Source: Paeniglutamicibacter quisquiliarum (GTDB taxonomy: Bacteria; Actinomycetota; Actinomycetes; Actinomycetales; Micrococcaceae). From it: a DNA stretch of 64,000 nucleotides. Location: positions 248,001 through 312,000 of the forward strand of contig NZ_JAHRED010000001.1 of the NCBI RefSeq assembly GCF_019084045.1, given 5' to 3'. The position numbers and the translations under genes are program-made. Position 1 is the stretch's first letter, and every line of letters begins with the position of its first letter. This document shows, in pieces, positions 1-7,721 of the stretch. The notes below the pieces were generated by a model. That model was not told where the DNA came from. It saw only the letters and a list, made by a program, of their open reading frames with translations, and did not search any database.

Positions 1-767
1 AACTAGTTGCCATAACCGGTAGTACCCGCGCGGGGCGTCAGGTCATGGCTAGCGCCGCTGAGACGCTCAAGGAGGTGCACTTGGAGTTGGGTGGCAAGGC
101 GCCGGCCTTGGTTTTCGACGATGCAGATATCGAACGAACGATTCAAGGGATTGTTTCGGCGGCTTTCTTCAACGCGGGACAGGACTGCACTGCCATTACG
201 CGTGTCCTTGTCGACGAGAAGATCCACGACGATCTGTCCGAGCGTTTGGCAAGGGCCGCCGATGCCATCACCTACGGTGGTCCTGCTGATGGTTCCTATT
301 TTATGGGGCCGTTAAATAGCGATGCCCAGCTCAAACGTGTTCGTGGGTACATTGAGCGCCTCCCCGAACACGCCAAGCTCCTTGCAGGTGGTACGAGTCG
401 AGGGCCCGGAAACTTCTTTGCACCAACGGTTGTGGCAGGAGTACGTCAGGACGATGAAATTGTCAGAGACGAGCTCTTCGGTCCCGTGGTGACTATCCAA
501 AAGTTTGTGTCTGAAGAAGAGGCGTTGGAACTGGCCAATGATTCTGAGTATGGATTGGCGGCCAGTGTTTGGACCAAAGACGTATCTCGAGCCACGCGGG
601 TGATTAACGCGCTGGAGTACGGTGAGACGTGGGTCAATTGTCACCAAATTTGTCCCGCGGAGGCGCCTCACGGCGGGTTCAAGAATTCGGGCAATGCGAA
701 GGACCTGTCGACCTACGCGCTTGAAAGCTACACCAGAGTGAAATCGGTGACGACTAGTCTGGACTAG
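1..767 (+). CDS. NAD-dependent aldehyde dehydrogenase, C-terminal part (5' end outside window)
   Basis: The reading frame is open from the left edge, so the start lies outside the window; the first Met at 45 is internal. About 254 residues are visible. Family hallmarks are present in order: the nucleotide-site ITGSTRAG, the general-base glutamate in LELGGKAP, the catalytic cysteine in NAGQDCTA, and the ELFGPV loop near the C-terminus. The wording around [17 protein letters not shown] resembles aminobutyraldehyde/betaine aldehyde dehydrogenases, which oxidise amino-aldehydes to acids in the cytoplasm, but the missing half prevents a firm substrate call. Base composition looks somewhat less GC-rich than the genes further right. 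It converges on the FMN reductase, with hairpins between them. Confidence 0.9.
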   Translation, partial: LVAITGSTRAGRQVMASAAETLKEVHLELGGKAPALVFDDADIERTIQGIVSAAFFNAGQDCTAITRVLVDEKIHDDLSERLARAADAITYGGPADGSYFMGPLNSDAQLKRVRGYIERLPEHAKLLAGGTSRGPGNFFAPTVVAGVRQDDEIVRDELFGPVVTIQKFVSEEEALELANDSEYGLAASVWTKDVSRATRVINALEYGETWVNCHQICPAEAPHGGFKNSGNAKDLSTYALESYTRVKSVTTSLD

Positions 768-793
768 TCTGCGGGCGGAATGGCTGACTCGGG

Positions 794-845
794 AACGACA
801 ACTGTCTAGGGGTACGATTGCTGCACTTCGCAGACGGTTGTCGTT
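794..845. repeat. imperfect inverted repeat after the aldehyde dehydrogenase
   Basis: Arms AACGACAACTGTCT (794-807) and AGACGGTTGTCGTT (832-845) pair over 14 bp with one G-T wobble around a 24-nt loop. It starts 26 bp after the aldehyde dehydrogenase stop. The loop is long for an intrinsic terminator and no T-run follows, so it may be a weak terminator, an operator or the trace of a mobile element. The stretch 846-1040 shows no convincing gene. Confidence 0.4.
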
Positions 846-1040
846 GTGCGCTTAGTAGGAGTGCCCCCTTGCGGGTGAAGTCCACTGAAAGTGATGGTTG
901 TGTGTCGCTTGCCCAACGCAGCAGCCGTGCTTGACCAGATCTGGGCGATCCATTGGACAGGCCTTGACGACCGCGCAATCTCTGACCCAGGGCGGTTTCT
1001 CAAACAGTGAGCGAAGCCCGATGAGGCAACCGGTCAACGC

Positions 1041-1080
1041 CACGAGGGCTGGGATCGGAAAGCCGATCCCAGCCCTCGTG
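1041..1080. terminator. bidirectional hairpin between convergent genes
   Basis: A perfect 18-bp stem (1041-1058 with 1063-1080) closes on a 4-nt loop AAAG. It lies 14 bp past the FMN reductase stop and between two convergent genes. There is no strong T-run on either side, as is common for actinobacterial terminators. Confidence 0.75.
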
Positions 1081-1094
1081 GTTAATGGCAAAGG

Positions 1095-1697
1095 CTACGG
1101 AGCCTCGACCGGGTCCGCATCGCCAATGTGGCCTGCGGCATTGGCATCCAGGACGCGCTCGACAAACGCTGCAAACTCGCTCATGTAGTGACCGAGGAAA
1201 TCGGCAGTCCCGCTGTCGGAGACGTTGCCCTCGGCATCAAAGATCTCCGGCTTGAAGGCGATGTAGCCCTCCGGGGAGTTCAGCTGAGGGGCATCGAGGA
1301 AACTGAGGACGCTGCGCATGGATGACTGCATGACTGCGGTGCCGATGGCGCCGACGGAGGCGCCGATGATGCCGCTGGGCTTGCGGGCAAAGGAGTTGGC
1401 ACCCCAGGGGCGTGAACCCCAGTCGATGGCGTTCTTCAGTGCGCCGGGAATCGATCGGTTGTATTCGGGGGAGACGAACAGCAGGCCGTCCGAAGACTCG
1501 ACTGCCTGCTTGAATGCGGTGCCCTCGGGCGGGTAGTTGGCGTCGAAATCGTAGTTGTACAACGGGAGATCCTTGATGGAGATCTCGGTGAATTGAAGGT
1601 TGTCCGGTGCCAGCTTGATCAATGCCTTGGAAAGGGTGCGGTTGATGGAGTTGGTGGACAAGGAACCGACGAAATAACCAATGTTGTAGTTAGTCAT
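1095..1697 (-). CDS. NAD(P)H-dependent FMN reductase family protein
   Basis: A flavodoxin-fold protein of 200 residues, the usual size for this family of soluble NAD(P)H:FMN or quinone reductases. The N-terminal GSLSTNSINR (about residues 11-20) is the FMN-phosphate loop, and PEYNRSIPGALKNAIDW (about 77-93) is the family's second signature. It probably reduces flavin or quinone, or detoxifies electrophiles. A 15-bp inverted repeat, GACGGC-GGA-GCCGTC, sits 20 bp upstream of the start (1717-1731) and could bind a regulator. The Shine-Dalgarno is weak. Confidence 0.85.
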   Translation of the reverse strand: MTNYNIGYFVGSLSTNSINRTLSKALIKLAPDNLQFTEISIKDLPLYNYDFDANYPPEGTAFKQAVESSDGLLFVSPEYNRSIPGALKNAIDWGSRPWGANSFARKPSGIIGASVGAIGTAVMQSSMRSVLSFLDAPQLNSPEGYIAFKPEIFDAEGNVSDSGTADFLGHYMSEFAAFVERVLDANAAGHIGDADPVEAP

Positions 1698-1851
1698 GGG
1701 GACAGTCCAACATGTAGACGGCGGAGCCGTCCATAGGCCTGAACTGAATTATTTGTGAACGCTCAACCCGCACGGCCGGCGTTCGCCAAGTTTGTTTGTG
1801 CAATACCTGCTGATCAACGATGTGGCCAGGCAGATGGAGCGTTTGGCAAAA

Positions 1852-2826
1852 CTAGGCCCGATCAAAGCTATTGCTCGGCGACAGTCCTTCCTTGAACTGG
1901 TTGATGTTCCGCGCGATTTCCGTCGCGCGACGGACGAAAGTCTGCCGCGCATGGCCCGAATGGTGTGGCGTCGCCATGACAGTGGGAAGTGCGGCGAAAC
2001 GCGACACCGATTCGGGTGCGTCGGTACCGTTTGGAGCCTCCCACCAAACGTCCAGGGCAGCTCCTCCTATTTCGCCTCGCCCAAGCGCCGCATACAGTGC
2101 CTCCTCGTCAACGATCGCGCCGCGGGACACGTTGATCAGCAGGGCGTCGCTGCGCATCTGCTCGAACTGCGCGGTTCCCATGAGGCCGCGGGTTTCATCC
2201 GTCAGCGGCAGGCAAAGGGCCGCGACATCGCAGGCGGCCAGCAACTCGGGAAGGGCGTCCATGGACTTGACCCACTTCAGGTTGGCGGGGGCTTCCTCCG
2301 TCGATGCAGGGTTTCGGCGCACGGCAACGGCCGTCATTCCCAGTCCGGTGCACAGGCGCACCGCCTCGGTGCCGATTCCGCCAAGTCCCACGAACCCAAT
2401 CGTGAGTTCATCGAGGCTCCGGTGCAGCGCAGTGCTTGTTTCCGTCGCCACCGAGCGCCAGACCCCGGAACGCATCTGGTCGGTCACTGAGAGCAGCCGG
2501 CGTTGGTGTGCCAGTACCGCCATCAGGATGTGTTCGGCGATTGAGCGCTCATGGTGCGCGGTCCGCGAAACCACGGTGCTGGCCGGAAGGTCGGCGACCG
2601 CGACGCGGTCGGCTCCGGAACCGGTGATGTGCACGAATCCGGCGGTGCACCGCGCCGCATCCTGGGGGCTGAGCGTTGCGCACACCAGTACCTCGGCGCG
2701 GGTGATGGCAGCGGATTGTTCTTCGGGGGAGAGGCCGGCCACGAACTCCCAGTTGTTGCCGGGTGCCGTTTCCTGCAGCAGGTCCGCAAACCTGGAGATG
2801 ATGGGGTCGGTGACAACGATGCGCAT
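1852..2826 (-). CDS. D-isomer-specific 2-hydroxyacid dehydrogenase
   Basis: NAD-dependent oxidoreductase of 324 residues that interconverts 2-oxo and D-2-hydroxy acids such as hydroxypyruvate/glyoxylate and glycerate/glycolate. Visible motifs are the Rossmann GLGGIG, the INVSRGAIVDEEAL segment with the substrate-binding Arg, and the catalytic His in ATPHHSGH. I start at the ATG beginning MRIVVTDP, because a longer frame would run far into the upstream gene; this leaves a 5-bp gap to it. It is probably co-transcribed with the enolase-type dehydratase from the promoter at 4.2 kb. Its exact substrate is not readable, but a role in sugar-acid breakdown fits. Confidence 0.85.
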   Translation of the reverse strand: MRIVVTDPIISRFADLLQETAPGNNWEFVAGLSPEEQSAAITRAEVLVCATLSPQDAARCTAGFVHITGSGADRVAVADLPASTVVSRTAHHERSIAEHILMAVLAHQRRLLSVTDQMRSGVWRSVATETSTALHRSLDELTIGFVGLGGIGTEAVRLCTGLGMTAVAVRRNPASTEEAPANLKWVKSMDALPELLAACDVAALCLPLTDETRGLMGTAQFEQMRSDALLINVSRGAIVDEEALYAALGRGEIGGAALDVWWEAPNGTDAPESVSRFAALPTVMATPHHSGHARQTFVRRATEIARNINQFKEGLSPSNSFDRA

Positions 2827-2831
2827 GACAC

Positions 2832-4160
2832 TCACCAGCGCGGGGTGGTCAGCTGGAATTCCGGATCGATGCTGCGCATGTATGTAGTGTCGTCGCGTTT
2901 GGTCAGCCCGCATTCCAGGTACTGCCGGTGCATCCGGGCCAGTGCCTCCTCGTCGAGTTCCACCCCGAGTCCGGGTTTGGTGGGGACCCGCACCGAGCCG
3001 CCTTCGATCTCCAAGGCGCCCGGCACGATGACGTCATCGGCGGCAAGCTTCCAAGGCCAATGGGTGTCGCAGGCATAGTCGATGTTCCTGGTGGCAGCGG
3101 CCAGCTGGATCATCGCGGCGAAGCTGATACCAAGGTGCGAATTTGAGTGCATGGACAGGCCAAGACCGAAGGTCTCGGCGATCCCGGCCAGGGCCTGCGA
3201 GCGCCGCAGCCCTCCCCAGAAATGGTGGTCCGAGAGGACGACGTCCACGGAGCCAGCGGCGATGGCCGGCGGGACGTCGTTGAAGGACACCACGCACATG
3301 TTGGTCGCGATGGGCAGGTTCACTGCGGCGCGAACCTTCGCGTTGTCCGCGATCGACAGACACGGATCCTCGAGGTACTCCAACACCGGCTCCAGCCGCT
3401 TCCCGATCTTGATGGCGGTCTCGACCGTCCATACCCCGTTGGGGTCGATGCGCAGCGGCATCCCGGGGAACGCGACGCGCAGCGCCTCGATCGTGGCGGC
3501 CTCGATCTCCGGTTCGAAGACACCGCCCTTGAGCTTGAGCGCGGTGAAGCCATACTCGTCCACCATCTTGCGTGCCTGTGCCACGATTCCCGACGGGTCC
3601 ATGGCCTCGCCCCAGGCATCGGGTGCTTGGCCCGGGTGTCCCGCCCACTTGTAAAAGAGATAGCCGCTGAACGCGACCTCGTCCCGCACCGCTCCACCCA
3701 GCAGCGTGCTGACCGGAACACCCAGCGCTTTGCCCTGGATGTCCAGGCAGGCAACATCGAAGGCCGAGAGGACCCGGTCCTGCAACGATGTGGTGGTGAC
3801 CATGCCGCCGGTGCCGTGCCCGCCGAGGCCCGAGTCCTCGAGCAGGGACTCGGAAACCAGGGCGGAGACCTGGTTGATGTTGAAGGCGTCGGCGCCGACC
3901 AGCAGGGTGGCCGCCCGGTTCAGCCGTGCCACGTGGGCCTCGTCGCCGTAGGTCTCGCCGAGTCCGTACAGTCCGTCGGCGGTGCGGATGACCACGATGG
4001 CGCGCAGGGCGAAGGGCTCGTGCACGCCGACGGAGTTCAGCAGCGGGGGATCGGCGAAGGCCACGGGGGTCACGGAAACCTCGGTGATGGTGCACCGGTT
4101 CGTGGCGGTGGCGGCGGACTCGAGGGTGGAGAACAGAAATTCTGGCTGGGCTTCCGACAT
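2832..4160 (-). CDS. glucarate-dehydratase-like enolase superfamily protein
   Basis: 442 residues, with an N-terminal capping domain and a C-terminal (beta/alpha)7-beta barrel of the enolase superfamily. Glucarate dehydratase subgroup signatures: KLKGG (the K-x-K base pair), metal ligands in DPNGVW and EDP, a conserved Asn in ATNM, SDHHFWGGLR, and the general-base His in MHSNSHLGIS. It should dehydrate an acid sugar to a keto-deoxy sugar acid with Mg2+. It differs from the canonical GudD encoded at 25-26 kb (SNSHLGIS instead of [18 protein letters not shown] instead of [10 protein letters not shown]), so its substrate may be another aldarate. A GGAG ribosome site precedes the ATG, and it is the first gene of a two-gene operon divergent from LysR. 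Confidence 0.88.
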   Translation of the reverse strand: MSEAQPEFLFSTLESAATATNRCTITEVSVTPVAFADPPLLNSVGVHEPFALRAIVVIRTADGLYGLGETYGDEAHVARLNRAATLLVGADAFNINQVSALVSESLLEDSGLGGHGTGGMVTTTSLQDRVLSAFDVACLDIQGKALGVPVSTLLGGAVRDEVAFSGYLFYKWAGHPGQAPDAWGEAMDPSGIVAQARKMVDEYGFTALKLKGGVFEPEIEAATIEALRVAFPGMPLRIDPNGVWTVETAIKIGKRLEPVLEYLEDPCLSIADNAKVRAAVNLPIATNMCVVSFNDVPPAIAAGSVDVVLSDHHFWGGLRRSQALAGIAETFGLGLSMHSNSHLGISFAAMIQLAAATRNIDYACDTHWPWKLAADDVIVPGALEIEGGSVRVPTKPGLGVELDEEALARMHRQYLECGLTKRDDTTYMRSIDPEFQLTTPRW

Positions 4161-4193
4161 GTGGGGCTCCGTATCAATGGTGTGGCTAGACTC

Positions 4194-4224
4194 ACCCTAG
4201 GAGCTTGCATAGATGCGTGTCCAA
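4194..4224 (-). promoter_or_regulatory. TTGGAC-N19-TAGGGT promoter-like element (site 1)
   Basis: Read on the minus strand: TTGGAC (4224-4219), a 19-bp spacer beginning ACGCAT, then TAGGGT (4199-4194), 34 bp before the dehydratase ATG. The same elements with the same spacing recur at 29.1, 30.1 and 38.7 kb. The spacer carries GCAT-CT-ATGC, a small dyad. It is probably both promoter and LysR-type activator target; no experiment supports this here. Confidence 0.6.
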
Positions 4225-4261
4225 GCTAAATATGACAACCAATCATCCAAGGAGTGAATCG

Positions 4262-5200
4262 ATGTTTTCACTGATCCAGCTCGAATCATTCGTGGCGGTG
4301 GCCGAGGAACTGCACTTCGGTGCGGCGGCGGAACGGCTGAACATGACCCAGCCGCCGCTGAGCCGGCAGATCCAGCTCCTTGAACGCGAGCTCCAGGCCC
4401 AGCTCTTTATCCGCAACTCCCGGCGCGTGGAACTCACCGCGGCCGGACGGGTGCTGCTGCCCAATGCCAGGCGCATCCTGGACCTGAGCGCCAAGACCAG
4501 CCTGGAGGTCTCGCGGGTGGCCACCGGTGATGCGGGAACCGTGGTCATCGGCTACACGGCCGTTGCCGGCCAGGCCGTGCTGCCGGACCTCTTGGGCCAG
4601 GCCTCCAAGCACCTGCCGCACGTCACCCTGGTGCTGCGCGAGGCGGTCTCCGTCGAACAGCTCGAGGCGCTGAGCAAGGGCGCGATCGACATCGGGATCC
4701 TGCGACCGATCGTCACCCGCCCCGGCGTGGTCACCCAGCTCATCAAGAAGGACCGCCTGGTGGTGGCGCTTCCGGAGGGACACGACCTGGCCACGGGCAA
4801 GGGCGTGTTCATCAAGGAGCTGGTGGGCCTGCCATTGATGATGTACTCCACCGGGGAGGCCCGGTACTTCTACGACCTGGTCCTTCGGCTCTTCGACTCG
4901 GTCGGTGCCCGGCCGAACATTGCCCAGATCGCCAGCCAGATCCCGGCCCTGCTGGCCTTGGTTGCAGCGGGACTGGGCGTCACGCTGGTTCCGGCAACGG
5001 CCATGGAGTTCACCCCGCGCGGGGTGGTCTTCGAGGAAATAGCCGGGGCCAACGGCCTGTCGAAGCTGAACCACTCGGACATGTACCTGGCGTGGGACGA
5101 ATCCTCCACCAACCCCGCGGCCGAGATGCTGCGCAAGATCTTCCTGGATTCCCTCACCCCGGAAGCCGAGGAACCAAACGCCCCGAACGACGCGTCCTGA
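4262..5200 (+). CDS. LysR-family transcriptional regulator (sugar-acid operon)
   Basis: 312 residues. Winged helix-turn-helix at residues about 3-60 (LESFVAVAEELHFGAAAE, then LNMTQPPLSRQIQLLER), followed by a periplasmic-binding-protein-like effector domain. The start at MFSLIQLE is set by AAGGAG 7 bp upstream; two earlier in-frame Met codons lack such a site. It diverges from the hydroxyacid dehydrogenase/dehydratase operon, the usual LysR arrangement, with the conserved promoter element between them. Its recognition helix is nearly identical to that of the LysR at 29.2-30.0 kb, so the two probably share DNA sites. The inducer is unknown; an aldarate or its keto-deoxy product is likely. Confidence 0.92.
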   Translation: MFSLIQLESFVAVAEELHFGAAAERLNMTQPPLSRQIQLLERELQAQLFIRNSRRVELTAAGRVLLPNARRILDLSAKTSLEVSRVATGDAGTVVIGYTAVAGQAVLPDLLGQASKHLPHVTLVLREAVSVEQLEALSKGAIDIGILRPIVTRPGVVTQLIKKDRLVVALPEGHDLATGKGVFIKELVGLPLMMYSTGEARYFYDLVLRLFDSVGARPNIAQIASQIPALLALVAAGLGVTLVPATAMEFTPRGVVFEEIAGANGLSKLNHSDMYLAWDESSTNPAAEMLRKIFLDSLTPEAEEPNAPNDAS

Positions 5201-5202
5201 AC

Positions 5203-5538
5203 TCAGGCGGTGATCTTCAGCGAGCTGATCAGCCCGGTGCTGCTCCGCGTGAATTCATGGCGCAGGTCAACGGGGCTGCCGGGGAAATTGCCGGCCAGGC
5301 GAATCACGGCAACGGCGGTGTCGTCCTCCAGGCTGCCCGAGAGCCACGTCGAGGTGGCGGTGAATGCGCCGGCGGGTCCGGTAAGCCAGCCAAGGATCTC
5401 ACCGTGCCCGGTGTAGGTGTGGCCATCGTCGACCACCTCGGCGTCGGCGGTGAACACCGCGACGACCCGGGTCTTGTCGGTTCCTTCCATGAGGTCGAAG
5501 TAGGTTGCCGCTGACGGGAAGAGGTTTTTGTCGGTCAT
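5203..5538 (-). CDS. SnoaL-like / NTF2-fold small protein
   Basis: 111 residues, predicted alpha+beta cone fold of the nuclear-transport-factor-2/SnoaL type: an N-terminal helix (AATYFDLMEGTD), then VVAVFTADAEVVDDGHTYTGHGEI, where family members place an active-site pocket. The family includes isomerases, cyclases and many uncharacterised proteins, so no reaction can be assigned. An AGGA ribosome site precedes the ATG. It follows the MerR gene by 33 bp on the same strand and is probably its co-transcribed target. It ends 2 bp from the LysR stop, convergently. Confidence 0.75.
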   Translation of the reverse strand: MTDKNLFPSAATYFDLMEGTDKTRVVAVFTADAEVVDDGHTYTGHGEILGWLTGPAGAFTATSTWLSGSLEDDTAVAVIRLAGNFPGSPVDLRHEFTRSSTGLISSLKITA

Positions 5539-5571
5539 GTTCCTATCGTGGCCCTTCCCCTCAGGGGAGAG

Positions 5572-6393
5572 TCAACACGGATGCGCAATGGGTTGGATTG
5601 GCCATCCGATCTCGGTGACCGCCCGGTGTTGCCCGCCAGGTATCCCCTCGAGGTACGTTTCCCGCAGAGGTCCCTCGACGCTGATGCCATGGCGGGCGAC
5701 GTAGCGTCCCAGCGCACCGTAGACCTCCAGGACCGTGTCGTCGCTGCCCCGGTGCGTCGCCACGGCGAGGTCGATTGCCGGCAGGATCTCGGCCCGGGCC
5801 CGCCCCGGCAGTGCCGATTCAAGCACATGGGTTGGAAGGAAAAGCGCGGCACCGCCGCGCTCGTCCAGGAAGAGTTCGGTGTCCCACAGTCCGCCGCGCG
5901 GACCGCTGGGACGAACCTTCGTGGTGGCCACCAGGACATCCAGCTCTTCCATGGCGCCGGTGAACCAGCTGCCGAGATCCGGGAGGCTGATGGTTTCGCG
6001 GATGACCACCGCATTGAGGGGTGGCTGGCGGTGCAGCCGGATGTCGAAGGGGGCCTTCGACGGATCGAGCAGGCTCCGCAGGGAGGCCACCGCGGAGCGG
6101 GTCGCCTCGAGCCGGGCCTCCATGTGTGCCAGATGGCCCTCGATCATCTGCTCCCGCTGCGGGCCGCCCGGTGTCGAGAGGATGCCGCGAATCAGGTCAA
6201 CCGGCATGTCCAGCGCGCGAAAGTCCCGGATCACCTGGGCATCGGAGATTTGTCCGGCCTCGTAGAAGCGGTAGCCATTGGACGGTTCCACCCGCGCCGG
6301 AAGGAGCAAGCCGACCTGATGATAGAAGCGCAGGGTCTTTGCACTCAATTTGGTGGCCCGCGAGAAATCGCCAATGGACATCGAAACACTCAT
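5572..6393 (-). CDS. MerR-family regulator with GyrI-like effector domain
   Basis: 273 residues. The N-terminal MerR DNA-binding domain is clear (FSRATKLSAKTLRFYHQVGLL and the wing NGYRFYE), followed by a coiled-coil dimerisation helix at about 85-115 (QMIEGHLAHMEARLEATR). The C-terminal domain of about 150 residues looks like the GyrI/BltR-type multidrug-binding module. It therefore probably senses a small hydrophobic compound. A dyad CCTTCC-N7-GGAAGG lies just upstream and suits autoregulation. The downstream SnoaL gene is likely in the same transcript. Met5 is an alternative start; neither has a strong Shine-Dalgarno. Confidence 0.87.
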   Translation of the reverse strand: MSVSMSIGDFSRATKLSAKTLRFYHQVGLLLPARVEPSNGYRFYEAGQISDAQVIRDFRALDMPVDLIRGILSTPGGPQREQMIEGHLAHMEARLEATRSAVASLRSLLDPSKAPFDIRLHRQPPLNAVVIRETISLPDLGSWFTGAMEELDVLVATTKVRPSGPRGGLWDTELFLDERGGAALFLPTHVLESALPGRARAEILPAIDLAVATHRGSDDTVLEVYGALGRYVARHGISVEGPLRETYLEGIPGGQHRAVTEIGWPIQPIAHPC

Positions 6394-6407
6394 GGAACCA
6401 TCATCGG

Positions 6408-6426
6408 CCTTCCCGTCGGTGGAAGG
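6408..6426. promoter_or_regulatory. candidate MerR operator
   Basis: Inverted repeat CCTTCC-N7-GGAAGG in the 65-bp gap between the glycerate kinase stop and the MerR start, beginning 15 bp before the MerR ATG. MerR regulators bind 19-22 bp dyads inside their own promoters. This is assigned by position and symmetry only. Confidence 0.5.
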
Positions 6427-6458
6427 TCCACCGATAGTGGGCGAGCCGCCGCCCGGTA

Positions 6459-7643
6459 TTAGCCCGGTTGGCCGTTTGCCAGATAGGTGCGCACCACGCT
6501 GTAGCTGGTGCTCTCGATGAGCCCTTCCGCCTGCCCGCTCAATTCCTCCAGGGTGGCGGGCCCCGGGGAGATCGAATAGGCGGCAAGGATGCCAGCCTGT
6601 GCCAGTTCGTCGGGGCCGAGCTGGATGCTGCCGGCAATCACGATCACGTCGGCCTCGGGCCGGCTGGCCAGGCGCACCCCGTTGACCACCTTGCCGTGGA
6701 GGGACTGCGAGTCCAGGCGGCCTTCGCCGGTGAGCACCAGATCGGCGGTTCCCAGAATCTCGCGGGCGTCCAGGATCTGGGCCACCAGTTCCCATCCCGG
6801 AACCAGCTCGACCTCGCAGAACCCCGCGAGGCAGGCGGCCAATCCTCCTGCCGCACCCATGCCCGGGACTTCACCGAGTTGGCGTCCAGTGGCTTCGCCA
6901 ATGACGACTGCCAGGCGCCGAAGCCCGGCATCCAGGACGTCGATCTCCGCCGTTCTCGCGCCCTTCTGCGGCCCGAAGACCGCCGCCGCTCCGCGCTCGC
7001 CGACCAGGGGATTGGTGACGTCGCAGGCGATTTTCCAGGATACGCCCAAGGCGCGCCGGTCCAGTGCGGAGACGTCAATGGAGGCAAGGTCCCGCAGCGA
7101 ACCGCCGCCCGGTGGCAGCTCGTGTCCGTCCCGGTCCAGGAAGCGGGCGCCCAGCGCGCTGAGCAATCCGGTGCCGCCGTCGGTGGTGGCCGATCCGCCG
7201 ATGCACAACACGATTTCCGTGGCCCCCGCATCGAGTGCCGCGTTGACCAGCGCACCGATGCCGAAGGTGGTGGCGTGCAGCGGCCGTAGCGGGACATCGC
7301 TGACGGCGGGCAGCCCGTTGGCCTCCGCGGCCTCGATGACGGCGGTGGAACCGTCGGGGGAGAGACCGTAGCGGGCGGCGACGTCGCGACCCAGCGCATC
7401 GGTGGTGGCCACGGACCGGGCGGGAATGTCCCAGGCGTCGAGAATGGCATCAAGGGTCCCTTCGCCGCCGTCGGCAAAGGGCAACGTGCTGATCGCCACC
7501 TCCCGTCCGGCGGCCCTTGCCGCGGTGCGGGCGCCGCGTGCCATGGCCTGGGCGACGGTTCCGGCCCCGGCGCTTCCCTTGAAGGAATCGGGGACTATTG
7601 CGATGGACAGCGTTCGAAGGTGCTTGGTTTCTGCAGGGGGCAT
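6459..7643 (-). CDS. glycerate kinase (class II, GlxK/GarK type)
   Basis: 394 residues, matching the family length of about 380. Motifs: IVPDSFKGS near the N-terminus, PFADGGEGTLDA (about 50-60), the nucleotide-binding CIGGSATTDGGTG, and LTGEGRLDSQSLHGKV near the C-terminus. It phosphorylates D-glycerate to 2- or 3-phosphoglycerate, the usual last step when aldarates or glyoxylate are converted through tartronate semialdehyde or hydroxypyruvate. I start at MPPAETKH because AAAGG lies upstream; a Met 14 codons earlier has no ribosome site. It lies 78 bp after the enolase-type dehydratase and is probably in its operon. It would accept glycerate made by the hydroxyacid dehydrogenases in this island. 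Confidence 0.92.
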   Translation of the reverse strand: MPPAETKHLRTLSIAIVPDSFKGSAGAGTVAQAMARGARTAARAAGREVAISTLPFADGGEGTLDAILDAWDIPARSVATTDALGRDVAARYGLSPDGSTAVIEAAEANGLPAVSDVPLRPLHATTFGIGALVNAALDAGATEIVLCIGGSATTDGGTGLLSALGARFLDRDGHELPPGGGSLRDLASIDVSALDRRALGVSWKIACDVTNPLVGERGAAAVFGPQKGARTAEIDVLDAGLRRLAVVIGEATGRQLGEVPGMGAAGGLAACLAGFCEVELVPGWELVAQILDAREILGTADLVLTGEGRLDSQSLHGKVVNGVRLASRPEADVIVIAGSIQLGPDELAQAGILAAYSISPGPATLEELSGQAEGLIESTSYSVVRTYLANGQPG

Positions 7644-7721
7644 CGGGCGCGCCTTTGGTCGTGGGGAGGGGAGGGCATCGGGCATGTCGCCATGTCCATG
7701 GTCCGGCAGGGGGCGTGGAGG

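Noticed and set aside
754-1188. Short open frames on both strands between the aldehyde dehydrogenase and FMN reductase, considered as a transposase remnant
   Set aside because: No transposase motif, terminal repeat pair or target duplication could be recognised; the frames lie across two hairpins.
3034-4229. Long open frames antisense to, or in another frame of, the glucarate-dehydratase-like gene
   Set aside because: They have compositionally biased translations (Arg/Gly/His-rich) without motifs, while the chosen frame carries the full enolase-superfamily signature.
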